64,000 bases of DNA from Candidatus Regiella insecticola LSR1. GTDB lineage: Bacteria; Pseudomonadota; Gammaproteobacteria; Enterobacterales; Enterobacteriaceae. This document shows positions 31,394 to 40,685 of this stretch, piece by piece. Positions within the stretch are counted from its first letter, which is position 1, and the number at the start of each line of letters is the position of its first letter. Below the pieces are notes generated by a model. It ran no database searches. It was given only the letters and a program-made list of their open reading frames with translations, and was not told the DNA's origin. The stretch lies in assembly GCF_000143625.1 (NCBI RefSeq), contig NZ_GL379592.1, positions 186,001-250,000 on the forward strand, read 5' to 3'. The position numbers and the translations under genes are program-made.

Positions 31394-31664
31394 ATACCCT
31401 TCACCTTTCAAGTTACGGCGGCGTTGGCTGCTCGTACTCATCCTTTGTCATGTACTATTTATACACTCCTGGGATGCGATTGATTAGACCTCTTTGGAAA
31501 CCGTAGTTCGTTATGCGGAGTCAAGGCGCCCGGCGCACAGCAACCTTCGTTGCCATAAGTACATGAGGATTGCGCGCACCGGGCAACGCAGGATCCGTAT
31601 CATGTAGTAGGTTTCCAAAGAGGTCTATTGCCACCTTGCCATAACTCGAAATTCATTAGGTATA
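31393..31664. repeat. ERIC-like repeat split by a second miniature element
   Basis: Its halves are 31393-31484 and 31628-31664; joined they make an ordinary ERIC-like copy of the classic centre type. ATT occurs on both sides of the insert and could be a 3-bp target duplication. The copy begins inside the lpxB start codon and ends 2 bp before the lpxA stop, so it fills the whole lpxA-lpxB spacer. Confidence 0.88.
31485..31627. mobile_element. 143-bp miniature inverted-repeat element (family 2) inside ERIC
   Basis: Perfect terminal inverted repeats TAGACCTCTTTGGAAACC / GGTTTCCAAAGAGGTCTA enclose GC-rich sequence including GAGTCAAGGCGC and AGTACATGAGGATTGCG-like blocks. It contains no ORF of note. 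The interior matches, in reverse orientation, the element at 34930-35065. It is probably a non-autonomous (MITE-type) element; no cognate transposase was seen in the window. Confidence 0.82.
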
Positions 31665-31666
31665 AG

Positions 31667-32455
31667 TTAGCGGATGATGCCACGAGTCGAGCGGACAAAG
31701 AAATCATTGAATAATTTGAGCACGGGTTTTTTTTCTGCCACGATAGCGATTTCATTTTTTGCTTCTTCAAAGGTTTTTTTACTGCGGTAAAGCAGTTTGT
31801 GCGCTTCACTGATAGCGCTGCGCAACTCCTTATCAAACCCGTGGCGCTTTAATCCTTCGATATTAATTCCGAAAGCGGTGGCATGATTACCCTGTGCAAT
31901 CATACAAGGGGGGATATCTTGAGCAACGCCAGAACAGCCACCGACCATCACATACGCACCAATCACACAAAATTGATGTACCGCCGTCATACCGCCGATA
32001 ATGACATAATCATCGATAATGACATGGCCGCCTAAGGTTGCATTATTCGCAAGAACACAGTGGTTACCAATCAAGCAATCATGCGCAATATGCGTATTAA
32101 TCATCAACAGGTTATCATTACCAATTTTCGTTAGCTCGCCCCCTTGCTTCGTACCTCGATGAATAGAAACACTTTCGCGGATACGATTGCGATCACCGAT
32201 TTCAACGCGGGTAGGCTCTCCGGCGTATTTTAAATCCTGATTGATTTCACCAATGGAAGCAAATTGATAAATTTGATTATGGCAACCTATTTTTGTGCGG
32301 CCATTGATAACAACATGCGATTTCAGCTGCGTGCCTTCGCCGATTTCTACCTCAGAGCCAATAAAACAAAAAGGACCAACAGTAACGTTGGCGGCAATAA
32401 TCGCGCCTTCTTCGATGATAGCTGTTTGATGGATAACAGCGCTTTGATTAATCAC
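31667..32455 (-). CDS. lpxA: UDP-N-acetylglucosamine acyltransferase
   Basis: First enzyme of lipid A synthesis; it transfers R-3-hydroxyacyl from ACP to UDP-GlcNAc. The product is a left-handed beta-helix of hexapeptide repeats. The start is GTG 32455 (GTG ATT, as in E. coli), giving 262 residues, the E. coli length; a longer upstream ORF is rejected because it would overlap fabZ. The catalytic His is in INTHIAHDC, and GGMTAVHQF and [16 protein letters not shown] are diagnostic. It overlaps the fabZ 3' end by 8 bp. The stop lies 2 bp from an ERIC end. Confidence 0.96.
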   Translation of the reverse strand: MINQSAVIHQTAIIEEGAIIAANVTVGPFCFIGSEVEIGEGTQLKSHVVINGRTKIGCHNQIYQFASIGEINQDLKYAGEPTRVEIGDRNRIRESVSIHRGTKQGGELTKIGNDNLLMINTHIAHDCLIGNHCVLANNATLGGHVIIDDYVIIGGMTAVHQFCVIGAYVMVGGCSGVAQDIPPCMIAQGNHATAFGINIEGLKRHGFDKELRSAISEAHKLLYRSKKTFEEAKNEIAIVAEKKPVLKLFNDFFVRSTRGIIR

Positions 32456-33005
32456 TGACCGATTCTCTAGGTGTTTTTTGCTGTTCAGATGTATAGGTTG
32501 CTGTCTCACCGCTGATATCAACACTGAGATCTTCCTCTCCTGGCGTTTTGTGCTGGTTACGAGCACAGGTCATGGTTGCTTCACAAACAATTTTGTTATC
32601 CACTGTTGCTACGCCTTGAAAACGGGTGATACCACAGCGTGTCCTGCAAAATGTCACTTCTAAAATCATCTGATCTCCAGGCGTGACTGGAAGTCTAAAG
32701 CGCGCTTCGTCAATGCCGGTAAAATAAAAAATTTCACCTGATTTAAGCCCCCCGAGTCCGCTTTTAAAAGCCAGGATCCCAGTTGCTTGCGCCATTGCTT
32801 CTAAAATCAATACACCGGGAAAGATAGGTTTACCGGGAAAGTGTCCCTGAAAAAAAGGCTCGTTAAAAGAAACACTTTTTAATGCTTTAAGAGATTTACC
32901 TTTTTCAAACTCCAACACACGATCCACCAATAAAAAGGGGTAACGATGTGGCAGCAGGGTCAAAATCTCTTCAATATCTAGAGGATCTTGTTTTGTTGTA
33001 GTCAA
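32448..33005 (-). CDS. fabZ: 3-hydroxyacyl-[acyl-carrier-protein] dehydratase FabZ
   Basis: Hot-dog-fold dehydratase of fatty-acid elongation. Its substrate pool (3-hydroxymyristoyl-ACP) is shared with LpxA and LpxD. The first ~150 residues match: [14 protein letters not shown], the catalytic His in [12 protein letters not shown] and the Glu in [10 protein letters not shown] hydrophilic tail of about 35 residues ([14 protein letters not shown]...) extends past the E. coli end; longer tails are, as I recall, found in some Yersinia/Serratia-type FabZ. It overlaps the lpxA start. Confidence 0.94.
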   Translation of the reverse strand: MTTTKQDPLDIEEILTLLPHRYPFLLVDRVLEFEKGKSLKALKSVSFNEPFFQGHFPGKPIFPGVLILEAMAQATGILAFKSGLGGLKSGEIFYFTGIDEARFRLPVTPGDQMILEVTFCRTRCGITRFQGVATVDNKIVCEATMTCARNQHKTPGEEDLSVDISGETATYTSEQQKTPRESVSD

Positions 33006-33071
33006 AATACTTTTCCTGTCTAAAAAACATATGGCATTAATAGCATGGCTGTGTTGATCATGATTTTTTAC

Positions 33072-33252
33072 TAGACTTCTTGCATAACCTGCTGCGTGGC
33101 GCGAATGCTAGGTTATATACCCTTCGCCTTTCAAGTTACGGCGGCTTTGGCTGCGGGCGCTCGCCGAATCACGTAGTATGTCTACGCTCATCGGTCTCAC
33201 CCCCTTGCCGCCTTGCCGTAACTCGAAATTCATTGGGTATACAAGAAGTCTA
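33072..33252. mobile_element. family-2 miniature element interrupted by ERIC, fabZ-lpxD spacer
   Basis: The outer palindrome begins TAGACTTCTTGCATAACC and ends CAAGAAGTCTA. Removing the ERIC at 33116-33241 restores a palindrome with AGGTTAT joined to CAAGAAGTCTA. This is the short, internally deleted relative of the elements at 31485 and 34930. Its terminal TAG (minus strand, 33252-33250) is the lpxD stop codon. Confidence 0.72.
33116..33241. repeat. ERIC-like repeat (126 bp) inside family-2 element
   Basis: Complete copy, TATACCCTTCGCCTTTCAAG to CATTGGGTATA, with the GTAGTATGTCTACGCTCATC centre type. It lies at a TA-rich site in the flanking palindrome, so it arrived after that element. Confidence 0.92.
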
Positions 33253-34311
33253 TTTATTCACAGCCTCAGGCAATGGAGTGGCATCAATTTTACGCTCTAT
33301 TCTCTTTAAACGTTGGCTAAGATTAGCAATATTCATTACTAGCGCTGCCGTTTTACGCCATATTTTATTAGGTTGCAAAGGAATACCTGAAGAATACACC
33401 CCAGGCTTTTTAACAGGACGCATCACCATGCCCATCCCTGTTATCACCACCTTATCGGCAATTTCCATATGACCGTTGATAACACTCGCTCCACCAATCT
33501 GGCAATCACGGCCAATGGTTAAACTTCCCGCCATAATCACCCCTCCAGCGATAGCGGTATTTTCTCCGATCACCACGTTATGGGCAATTTGGCATTGATT
33601 ATCAATGATGACGCCATTACCAATAATCGTATTGTCCAATGCACCGCGATCAACAGTGGTACTAGCACCAATTTCAACATGGTCGCCAATTTTTACCGTA
33701 CCCAACTGTGGAATTTTAATCCATTGTCCACGATTATTCGCATAGCCAAAACCATCGGCGCCGATCACAGTACCGGAATGTATTAAACAACATTTCCCTA
33801 TGCTAACGTCATGATAAATAGAAACATTAGCCCATAAACGGCTACCTGTGCCGATACGTGTATTTTTGCCAATAAAACACCCCGCACCAATGATGACGTT
33901 ATCCTCTATTATTACCCCGGATTCGATCACGCTATTCGCGCCAATAAAAACCTGCTTTCCTATCGTCGCCTGCTTAGAAACAATTGCACTGGGTTCAATA
34001 CCTTGAGCAGGTTGCGGCGTGGTATCCATTATTTGCGCTATATATGCATAGGCAAGATAAGGATTGTTAACAATGAGAGCCGCCATTTGGCAAAATGGCA
34101 CATCTGCCTCAGTGAGCACTACGGCGCTCGCTTGACAATTAACCAATTGTTCACGGTTGCCGCTGTTTGACAAAAACGTAATTTGCCCTGCTCGGGCAGA
34201 CTGTATTGAAGCCAGGCCAGTAACGATGAGATTGCCATCACCCTGCACCTGAGCAACTAAATCTTTTTCTGCTAATTGCTGTGCAAGATCAGCCAATCGA
34301 ATAGAAAACAT
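33250..34311 (-). CDS. lpxD: UDP-3-O-(3-hydroxymyristoyl)glucosamine N-acyltransferase
   Basis: Third step of lipid A synthesis; adds the N-linked 3-hydroxyacyl chain. The 353 residues comprise an N-terminal uridine-binding domain (to ~100), a hexapeptide-repeat beta-helix ([20 protein letters not shown]...) with the catalytic His in [10 protein letters not shown], and a C-terminal helix. E. coli LpxD is 341 aa. It starts 3 bp after the skp stop. Its stop codon is contributed by the terminal TAG of a miniature element. Confidence 0.96.
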   Translation of the reverse strand: MFSIRLADLAQQLAEKDLVAQVQGDGNLIVTGLASIQSARAGQITFLSNSGNREQLVNCQASAVVLTEADVPFCQMAALIVNNPYLAYAYIAQIMDTTPQPAQGIEPSAIVSKQATIGKQVFIGANSVIESGVIIEDNVIIGAGCFIGKNTRIGTGSRLWANVSIYHDVSIGKCCLIHSGTVIGADGFGYANNRGQWIKIPQLGTVKIGDHVEIGASTTVDRGALDNTIIGNGVIIDNQCQIAHNVVIGENTAIAGGVIMAGSLTIGRDCQIGGASVINGHMEIADKVVITGMGMVMRPVKKPGVYSSGIPLQPNKIWRKTAALVMNIANLSQRLKRIERKIDATPLPEAVNK

Positions 34312-34314
34312 GAA

Positions 34315-34818
34315 TTATTTGACCTTTTTCAACACAGCAGCAGTGATGTCAGTACCGGAAGCAGAATAAGCAACCGTGTTAGCGTCAACCACCATATCGT
34401 AACCTTCTTGAGCTGCGACAGTTTTTACCGCTTCTTGAATACGCTTTAAAATTTTATCGCGTTCTTCTGCTTGACGTTGACGATTGTCTTGCTCAAATTT
34501 TTGTGCTTTAGTAGAAAACGCCTGCTGTTGAGCCTCGATGTCTTTTTCCGATTGACTACGCACACTCTCTTTCATGACTGACCTGTCACGTTGAAAATTT
34601 TCTATTTTAGCGTGCAGATCTTTTTCCATTCTTTGTAATTCGGTTGCACGGCCGGCAAATTCTTTTTCCAATTTTTTAGCTGCGACTTCACGGGCGGGTA
34701 ATTTTTGAAAAATTTCAGCAACGTTAACGATAGCAATTTTGCTAGCGGCTTGAACACCCGCGGAATTGAATAATGCTATACACAAGCTAACGGAATATAA
34801 CCATTTTTTCACTATCAT
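34315..34818 (-). CDS. skp: periplasmic chaperone Skp (OmpH)
   Basis: Trimeric jellyfish-shaped chaperone that holds unfolded outer-membrane proteins on their way to BamA. Starting at ATG 34818 gives 167 residues with a signal peptide (MIVKKWLYSVSLCIALFNSA..VQA-A). The mature part shows IAIVNVAEIFQKLPAR followed by long charged helices forming the tentacles. A longer in-frame ORF to 34884 would place residues before the signal peptide and is rejected. It lies between bamA and lpxD as in E. coli, but the bamA-skp spacer is swollen by repeats. Confidence 0.95.
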   Translation of the reverse strand: MIVKKWLYSVSLCIALFNSAGVQAASKIAIVNVAEIFQKLPAREVAAKKLEKEFAGRATELQRMEKDLHAKIENFQRDRSVMKESVRSQSEKDIEAQQQAFSTKAQKFEQDNRQRQAEERDKILKRIQEAVKTVAAQEGYDMVVDANTVAYSASGTDITAAVLKKVK

Positions 34819-34893
34819 CTCTTTAACCTTGAACTGTTTTGACACGCTGAAAATACAGGGGGGTAAATAAGTTAGCCTCCCCAATCACCTTAA

Positions 34894-35104
34894 AGCTTAT
34901 TCGAAATCTCTTGTGTTCGCTGATACTTTAGACTGCTTGCATAACCTACTGCCGTGGTGTCAATTTCTACGTTGCGAGGTGCTCGCAATCCTCATGTACT
35001 CGCATGGTAACGATGCGCCACGCGCCTTGACTTCACCCCCCTCGCTACGGTTTTGCCAGCAGTCTTTTGTCAAAAACGAACTCAAGGAAAATTTCGAATA
35101 GGCT
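34894..35104. repeat. family-3 palindrome carrying a nested family-2 element
   Basis: Outer arms AGCTTATTCGAAAT and (reverse) AGCCTATTCGAAAT flank the region, with CTTG.GTTCG inside each arm. The same arms form the compact 61-bp palindrome at 43594-43654. The 136-bp family-2 element is inserted between them. The whole composite fills the bamA-skp spacer. Confidence 0.7.
34930..35065. mobile_element. 136-bp miniature inverted-repeat element (family 2), bamA-skp spacer
   Basis: Ends are AGACTGCTTGC and GCCAGCAGTCT, flanked on both sides by TTT (possible 3-bp target duplication). The reverse complement aligns with the 31485 element over shared blocks such as AGTCAAGGCGC and AGTACATGAGGATTGCG. 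It has no coding capacity. Confidence 0.78.
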
Positions 35105-35131
35105 ATTACACCTAATTCGTTGTGGATCTCA

Positions 35132-37546
35132 CTACCAGGTTTTACCAATCTGAAATTGGAATTCCTCTGATTTGTCACCAGGATAATCTTTAATCGGCCT
35201 GGCATAATAGAAGACTAAAGGACCCAGTGGTGACATCCATTGTAGCGCTACTCCCGCGGAAACGCGGACATTATTCTTATTGCTATAATCTGGAATACCC
35301 GCCGCCTGAGTTTGCGCGGTGTTTTGCCAGTTTCTGTCCCACACTGTCCCTGAATCGATAAACACGGAAGTGCGCACTGAGTTAACATATTTTTCGCTGA
35401 TAAAAGGAGTCGGCGTGATGAGTTCCACGCTAGCGACAGCCATTACGTCACCACCGACAGCTTCTGTTGATTTTTGATCCTCGATTTTTTCCGGCTCCGG
35501 TTTTACGTTTTTTCCCCCGTCAACATAATAGACAGCCTTCGGGCCAATGGTATTTAAGCGGAAACCACGCACGGTACTGGAACCACCTGCATAGAAATTT
35601 TCATAGAACGGCATTTCTTTTGAACCAAAACCGCCACCGTAGCCCAAGCGCCCTCGGCCTAACGCCACCCAAGAATGATTATCATTTAAAGGTAAATAAG
35701 CAACCGTATCAAAGCTAACTTTATAAAATGCATTACTTGAGCCTGGTAAAGTGATTTTACCGCTTAACGACGATTTCACCCCCGATGTTGGGAAAAAACC
35801 ACGGTCAAGACTATTATAAAACCAGGCTGTACTTAAGTTGAAATCATTCGATGTAAAACTAGCTTTATCAGTATAATTTGGATTGTGCCCTATCGATTTA
35901 AGATATCGCCACATCGCAACCTGCGGTCGCATATCAGACAAGCTGTTGTGGACATACCCCAAACCTATTCTCAGCGAGCTGTTTTCGTTGATGGGAAAGC
36001 CAAGCGTACCATCTAAACCATAACTATTTTTGTTGTAGTCAGATAAATCAGCCTTACCCGCTTTAAAAGCATCGTAAAAAATACGGCCACCAAGACTAAC
36101 ACCATCTATCGTGAAATAAGGATCGGTTAAAGAAAATTCAGCGGAAGTTTGGTAATCATTTTTGCTCCCACTAAGATTCACACTATTACCAGTGCCTAAC
36201 CAGTTATCTTGTGAAACACCAATCTGGTAGCTGATGCCATTTTCGCTACCGTAGCCCAAGCCAAAATTCATGGTGCCGGTATTGCGTTCACTCACTTTAT
36301 AAATGACATCAACCTTATCTGTCGTTCCCGGTACACGCTGTATTTCTACATCAACCGTTTCGAAATAACCTAATCGACTCAGACGTTCTTTACCCAGTTC
36401 GACCTCAACACTTCCTAGCCAAGCACCCTCCATTTGACGCATTTCACGACGCAAAACAGAATCCTTACTGGTATTGTTACCTTCAAAACGTACATGACGG
36501 ACATAGAAACGATTACCCGCATCTAAATTGATACGTAAATTTACCGTCTTATCAGCATCGTTAATTTCTGGTTGAGTCACTATCGTCGGGTAAGCATAAC
36601 CATAACGGGCGAGCAGTTTTTTAATATCGTTTTCTATTTTGTTAATTTTACTGCCGTTATACAACTCACCTGGTTGAATCTGCAATAATTTTTCCGCTTC
36701 AGCTTGATGACCCGCTAAATTACCCTGTAAAGCTACGCTGTTTAGCGTGTATTTACTGCCTTCATTAATGTTTATAGTGACATAAATGCCTTTTTTATTC
36801 GGCGTTAAACTCACCTGAGTCGAATCGATATTAAAACGAACATAACCTCGATCTAAATAAAAGCTCTGTAACGTTTCCAGATCGCCTTCCAATTTTTGTT
36901 TTTGATACTTACGATTACCGACTAAATTCCACCAAGGAACATGATCGCGTAGCTGAAAGTGAGATACCAGCTGATCAGTAGTGAAACTATGGTTACCGAC
37001 AATATTAATTTGCTGGATTTTTGCTGAGATACCTTCGACAAATACTAATTTCAGATCAATACGATTACGCGGCAACGGAGTAACAATAGCCTTAACTGAG
37101 GCATTATATTTACCTGTACTGTAATAAAAGTCCGCTAATCCTTTTTCAATATTGGATAACGTACTACGATCCAATGCTTCACCGACCCGGACACCGGAAG
37201 CGTCCAGATTTTGTTTAATCATATCGGTTTTTACCGATTTATTACCGGAAAAAGTGATATCGGCGATGGTTGGACGTTCTTTAACTTGAACAAGTAGTGA
37301 GTCACCATCACGTGCAACTTGAATATTTTCAAAATTACCCGTAGAAAATAATGTACGAATAATTTTACCTACATCTTCATCATTGACAGTATCGCCTATC
37401 CGAACAGGCATATTAAGTAACGCTGCCCCAACAGTGACTCGCTGCAAGCCTTCGAAATGGATATCTTTCACTATGAATTGGTCCGCACCGTATAAGGTGG
37501 CACTGCTAAGAAACAGTGACGCTATAAGCAATTTTTTCATCAGCAT
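35132..37546 (-). CDS. bamA: outer membrane protein assembly factor BamA
   Basis: Central Omp85 barrel of the BAM complex, which inserts outer-membrane proteins. The 804-residue precursor has a signal peptide ([21 protein letters not shown]), five POTRA domains (to ~420) and a 16-strand barrel ending FQFQIGKTW, a correct C-terminal aromatic signal. The VRGF loop-6 motif (STVRGF) is intact. The surface loop after [12 protein letters not shown] is Lys/Glu/Pro-rich and differs from E. coli, as expected for a host- or phage-exposed loop. bamC is also in this window. Confidence 0.97.
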   Translation of the reverse strand: MLMKKLLIASLFLSSATLYGADQFIVKDIHFEGLQRVTVGAALLNMPVRIGDTVNDEDVGKIIRTLFSTGNFENIQVARDGDSLLVQVKERPTIADITFSGNKSVKTDMIKQNLDASGVRVGEALDRSTLSNIEKGLADFYYSTGKYNASVKAIVTPLPRNRIDLKLVFVEGISAKIQQINIVGNHSFTTDQLVSHFQLRDHVPWWNLVGNRKYQKQKLEGDLETLQSFYLDRGYVRFNIDSTQVSLTPNKKGIYVTININEGSKYTLNSVALQGNLAGHQAEAEKLLQIQPGELYNGSKINKIENDIKKLLARYGYAYPTIVTQPEINDADKTVNLRINLDAGNRFYVRHVRFEGNNTSKDSVLRREMRQMEGAWLGSVEVELGKERLSRLGYFETVDVEIQRVPGTTDKVDVIYKVSERNTGTMNFGLGYGSENGISYQIGVSQDNWLGTGNSVNLSGSKNDYQTSAEFSLTDPYFTIDGVSLGGRIFYDAFKAGKADLSDYNKNSYGLDGTLGFPINENSSLRIGLGYVHNSLSDMRPQVAMWRYLKSIGHNPNYTDKASFTSNDFNLSTAWFYNSLDRGFFPTSGVKSSLSGKITLPGSSNAFYKVSFDTVAYLPLNDNHSWVALGRGRLGYGGGFGSKEMPFYENFYAGGSSTVRGFRLNTIGPKAVYYVDGGKNVKPEPEKIEDQKSTEAVGGDVMAVASVELITPTPFISEKYVNSVRTSVFIDSGTVWDRNWQNTAQTQAAGIPDYSNKNNVRVSAGVALQWMSPLGPLVFYYARPIKDYPGDKSEEFQFQIGKTW

Positions 37547-37583
37547 TGTTGTTATACGTTTTTCCTAATTTATCTCTGGCTGT

Positions 37584-39008
37584 TTAAAGGCGAGAGAAAT
37601 CATTAAAAAGTGCAAGCCCCATCAATAACATCAGTAAAATTGAACCAATGCGAAAACTGGCGTCTTGTACTCGCTCAGAAAGCGGTTTACCCTTTAGCTT
37701 TTCTATTGCTAATAAAAGCAAATGGCCACCGTCTAGTGCCGGTAATGGGAATAAATTAATAATCCCTAAATTGATACTAATAAGTGCTAAAAACATTAGA
37801 TAATAGACTAACCCATACTCAGCCGAAGCGCCTGCACCTTGTGCAATAGAGATAGGACCGCTTAAATTATTCAGTTTAACATCACCAACAATTAATTTTC
37901 CTAACATACTTACTGTCAACCGCATCAATTGCCATGTTTTACATCCTGCTTGATACAATGCAACAAACGGAGCATATTGACGAATTGTTTTATATTCTTC
38001 TGCCAACGGCATCACTTTAGGCGCCACCCCAGCAAATCCTTGTCCGGTTAAATTTTTATCGGTAGTCGTTTTATCTAAATAATGATAATTGGATATTACT
38101 CCATCAACGATGATATCAGGTACCAGGGTTAAAAATAAGGAAGCGTCTTTTCTTTTCACTTCTAATGCTAATGGTTTACCTGGGTTATCATGCACTAAAA
38201 CGACAAATAATGACCATTTATCCACTATTTTATCGTCTACTTTAACGATCTTATCACCCACTTGTAAACCGGCTTTTTCTGCTGCTGACCCAGATTGAAC
38301 TTCAGCCAATACCGTCTGAATTTTTGGCCCTACAGGGATAAGACCCAATGTTACCAATGGATCTTGCTTGTCTGGTTCAAATTTCCAGTGCCGTAAATCT
38401 AACGTTTTTTGTATTATATTATCGGTATGGTCTTCGACGTAATTTGATGCTGATAGAAAGGGTCTAATTCCCATTTGAATTTGATCGTCCCCCATTTTAC
38501 CTATCAGTTGTAAACGCACCGCATCCCAATCAGGCGTTGCTACACCATCAACGGTTTTTATTTCCATCCCGGCTGAAATACCGGCCTGTGCCGCGATTGA
38601 CTGCTCAGGGACACTGCCTACGACAGGACGGATACTGGGTACTCCAAGGATAAAGACCAACCAATAAGCAAAAATAGCAAAGATAAAATTGGCAATCGGA
38701 CCCGCACTAATAATCGCCATACGTTGCAGCACCGTTTTATTACTAAAGGTTTGATGACGCAACGCCGGGGCTACAGCTTCAACACGCTCATCGAGCATTT
38801 TAACATAGCCCCCTAGCGGGATAATTGCCAGGACATATTCAGTACCAAAGCGATCAGTATAGCACCACAATGCTTTACCAAAACCAATAGAAAAACGCTC
38901 TACTTTAACGCCACAGCGACGCGCGACCCAGAAATGACCAAACTCATGCACGGTAATTAAAATACCCAATGCAACGATAAACGCCGCCAAATTCCAAAGT
39001 ATATGCAT
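37584..39008 (-). CDS. rseP: site-2 intramembrane protease RseP
   Basis: Inner-membrane zinc metalloprotease that cleaves RseA after DegS, releasing sigma-E, and also removes signal-peptide remnants. The 474 residues show the active site [14 protein letters not shown] (HExxH at about 22) and the second metal-binding motif [14 protein letters not shown] near 400. Two PDZ domains lie between, and the hydrophobic C-terminus ends ALFNDFSRL. It is about 24 residues longer than E. coli (450), with extra sequence in the PDZ region ([15 protein letters not shown] and [13 protein letters not shown]). It lies just upstream of its functional partner bamA. Confidence 0.95.
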   Translation of the reverse strand: MHILWNLAAFIVALGILITVHEFGHFWVARRCGVKVERFSIGFGKALWCYTDRFGTEYVLAIIPLGGYVKMLDERVEAVAPALRHQTFSNKTVLQRMAIISAGPIANFIFAIFAYWLVFILGVPSIRPVVGSVPEQSIAAQAGISAGMEIKTVDGVATPDWDAVRLQLIGKMGDDQIQMGIRPFLSASNYVEDHTDNIIQKTLDLRHWKFEPDKQDPLVTLGLIPVGPKIQTVLAEVQSGSAAEKAGLQVGDKIVKVDDKIVDKWSLFVVLVHDNPGKPLALEVKRKDASLFLTLVPDIIVDGVISNYHYLDKTTTDKNLTGQGFAGVAPKVMPLAEEYKTIRQYAPFVALYQAGCKTWQLMRLTVSMLGKLIVGDVKLNNLSGPISIAQGAGASAEYGLVYYLMFLALISINLGIINLFPLPALDGGHLLLLAIEKLKGKPLSERVQDASFRIGSILLMLLMGLALFNDFSRL

Positions 39009-39026
39009 GATGAACCCTAAAATAGA

Positions 39027-39875
39027 TTAAAATACCAGTAACATCAAACCTGCAAACACCGGCACGGCAGCAGTTAAGCTATCGATACGATCTAATACCC
39101 CCCCATGCCCTGGAATTAAATGGCCACTGTCTTTAATATCCGCTTCTCGTTTAAACATACTTTCGGTTAAATCACCCAGTATCGATGCCAATACAGCGAC
39201 AATAGAACAAATTACTAACTTTTCAGTGGCAATATTTAACGGCGCATAATAGCTGAATAAACATGAAATTAAAGCAGCACTTAATAATCCTCCTAATAAC
39301 CCTTCCCACGTTTTCGAAGGTGAAATTTTAGCAGCCAATTTATATTTACCAAACGCTTTACCAAAAAAGTAAGCGCCAGAATCGCTTCCCCACACTAATA
39401 GCATAATGTAGAGCAGCCACCAAGCCCCCGTTTCCTGATTCTGCTCGTAACCATATTGTCGCAATGCAAAAATGCCCCAAAAGAACGGTACAATAGTCAA
39501 CACGCCAAAAATAATAGCCAGAGTGCGTGAATTACGCCAGAGTACTGCTGAACGAGGATAAGTGAGTATCAATAGTAGTGCCGTTACCCACCAGCCCATA
39601 GCGAGCCAAAGCGGGATACGTATCTGCCTAAGGTCTAACGGGTTTTTATAGACGGGCATACTCAGTAGCATTACAACTAGAAAAAAGCCGCAGAGTATCG
39701 CTAACCAAAGCCGCTGTTCTTGGGTAACAAACCCGGCGAATTGCCCCCATTCCCAAGCGGCAAGCATACACACCACTAAAGTCATAACGGCAAAAACCAT
39801 CGGTGGTAGTAAAAATAATGCGCATATAACAATAGGAATCAAAATCAAGGCAGTGATCAAACGATACTTTAGCAA
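39027..39875 (-). CDS. cdsA: phosphatidate cytidylyltransferase
   Basis: Makes CDP-diacylglycerol from CTP and phosphatidic acid, the branch point for all phospholipids including Psd's substrate pathway. The 282 residues have several membrane segments and the C-terminal CDS signature around GHGGVLDRIDSLTAAVPVF (about 255-275), with preceding SPSKTWEG. It lies between uppS (12 bp) and rseP (18 bp) in the conserved order. Confidence 0.96.
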   Translation of the reverse strand: MLKYRLITALILIPIVICALFLLPPMVFAVMTLVVCMLAAWEWGQFAGFVTQEQRLWLAILCGFFLVVMLLSMPVYKNPLDLRQIRIPLWLAMGWWVTALLLILTYPRSAVLWRNSRTLAIIFGVLTIVPFFWGIFALRQYGYEQNQETGAWWLLYIMLLVWGSDSGAYFFGKAFGKYKLAAKISPSKTWEGLLGGLLSAALISCLFSYYAPLNIATEKLVICSIVAVLASILGDLTESMFKREADIKDSGHLIPGHGGVLDRIDSLTAAVPVFAGLMLLVF

Positions 39876-39886
39876 AAGAGTTTCTC

Positions 39887-40657
39887 CTAAGATGCTGTTA
39901 CATCGATATCGACAGGTGAGAGTCCCCCAAAACGACGCTCACGTCGGGCAAACTCTTCCAATGCCGTTTCAAAAGCAGGTTCATCAAAATCAGGCCAGAG
40001 TATATCTGTGAAGTAGAGTTCAGCATAGGCGGTTTGCCATAATAGAAAATTACTGATGCGATGATTGCCTCCTGTTCTGATCACTAAATCAATCGGCGAT
40101 TGGGTATTCAAACAAATACAAGAATCAAGTAATTCTTCATTTAGCTCCTCGGGTTGCAATAACCCTTCCTGCACTTGGCGAGCTAGCTGGCGTACACTTT
40201 GAATAATATCCCAACGACCACCATAATTAGCCGCTATATTGAGTTTTAGGCCATCATTTTTCGCCGTTAGTGCTTCAGCACGGGTAATATGATCTTGTAA
40301 AGAGGTAGAAAATTGGCTAGTATCGCCAATAATATGCAAGCAAATATTATTCTTATGTAGATTTTTGACTTCGTGGCGCAACGCCCAGACAAAAAGTTCT
40401 AGCAGCGCAGTAACTTCCGTGGCGGGACGTCTCCAATTTTCACTACTAAACGCATATAACGTGAGCGCATCCAAGCCATGTTTTGCAGCAAAACTAACCG
40501 CTCTTCGTACCGATTTTATGCCAGCTTTATGACCGTAGACCCTCATTTTGCACTTATTTTTTGCCCAACGGCCATTGCCGTCCATAATGATAGCAACATG
40601 ACGTGGACGAGGCGCTGGAAAAGAGCAAGCGGTTTGATATGCATTCTGGAGCAACAT
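39887..40657 (-). CDS. uppS: undecaprenyl diphosphate synthase (ditrans,polycis)
   Basis: Cis-prenyltransferase building the C55 lipid carrier for peptidoglycan and O-antigen. The 256 residues show AIIMDGNGRWAK (catalytic Asp ~26), GHKAGIKSVRRAV, TLYAFSSENWRRP and DLVIRTGGNHRISNFLLWQ..YAELYF. E. coli UppS is 253 aa. The canonical RTGGE/RISN region reads RTGGNHRISN here, Asn replacing the usual Glu, a small oddity worth noting. It lies between dxr and cdsA. Confidence 0.95.
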   Translation of the reverse strand: MLLQNAYQTACSFPAPRPRHVAIIMDGNGRWAKNKCKMRVYGHKAGIKSVRRAVSFAAKHGLDALTLYAFSSENWRRPATEVTALLELFVWALRHEVKNLHKNNICLHIIGDTSQFSTSLQDHITRAEALTAKNDGLKLNIAANYGGRWDIIQSVRQLARQVQEGLLQPEELNEELLDSCICLNTQSPIDLVIRTGGNHRISNFLLWQTAYAELYFTDILWPDFDEPAFETALEEFARRERRFGGLSPVDIDVTAS

Positions 40658-40685
40658 AATTCGAACTTATTTCCCTTATGAAAGA

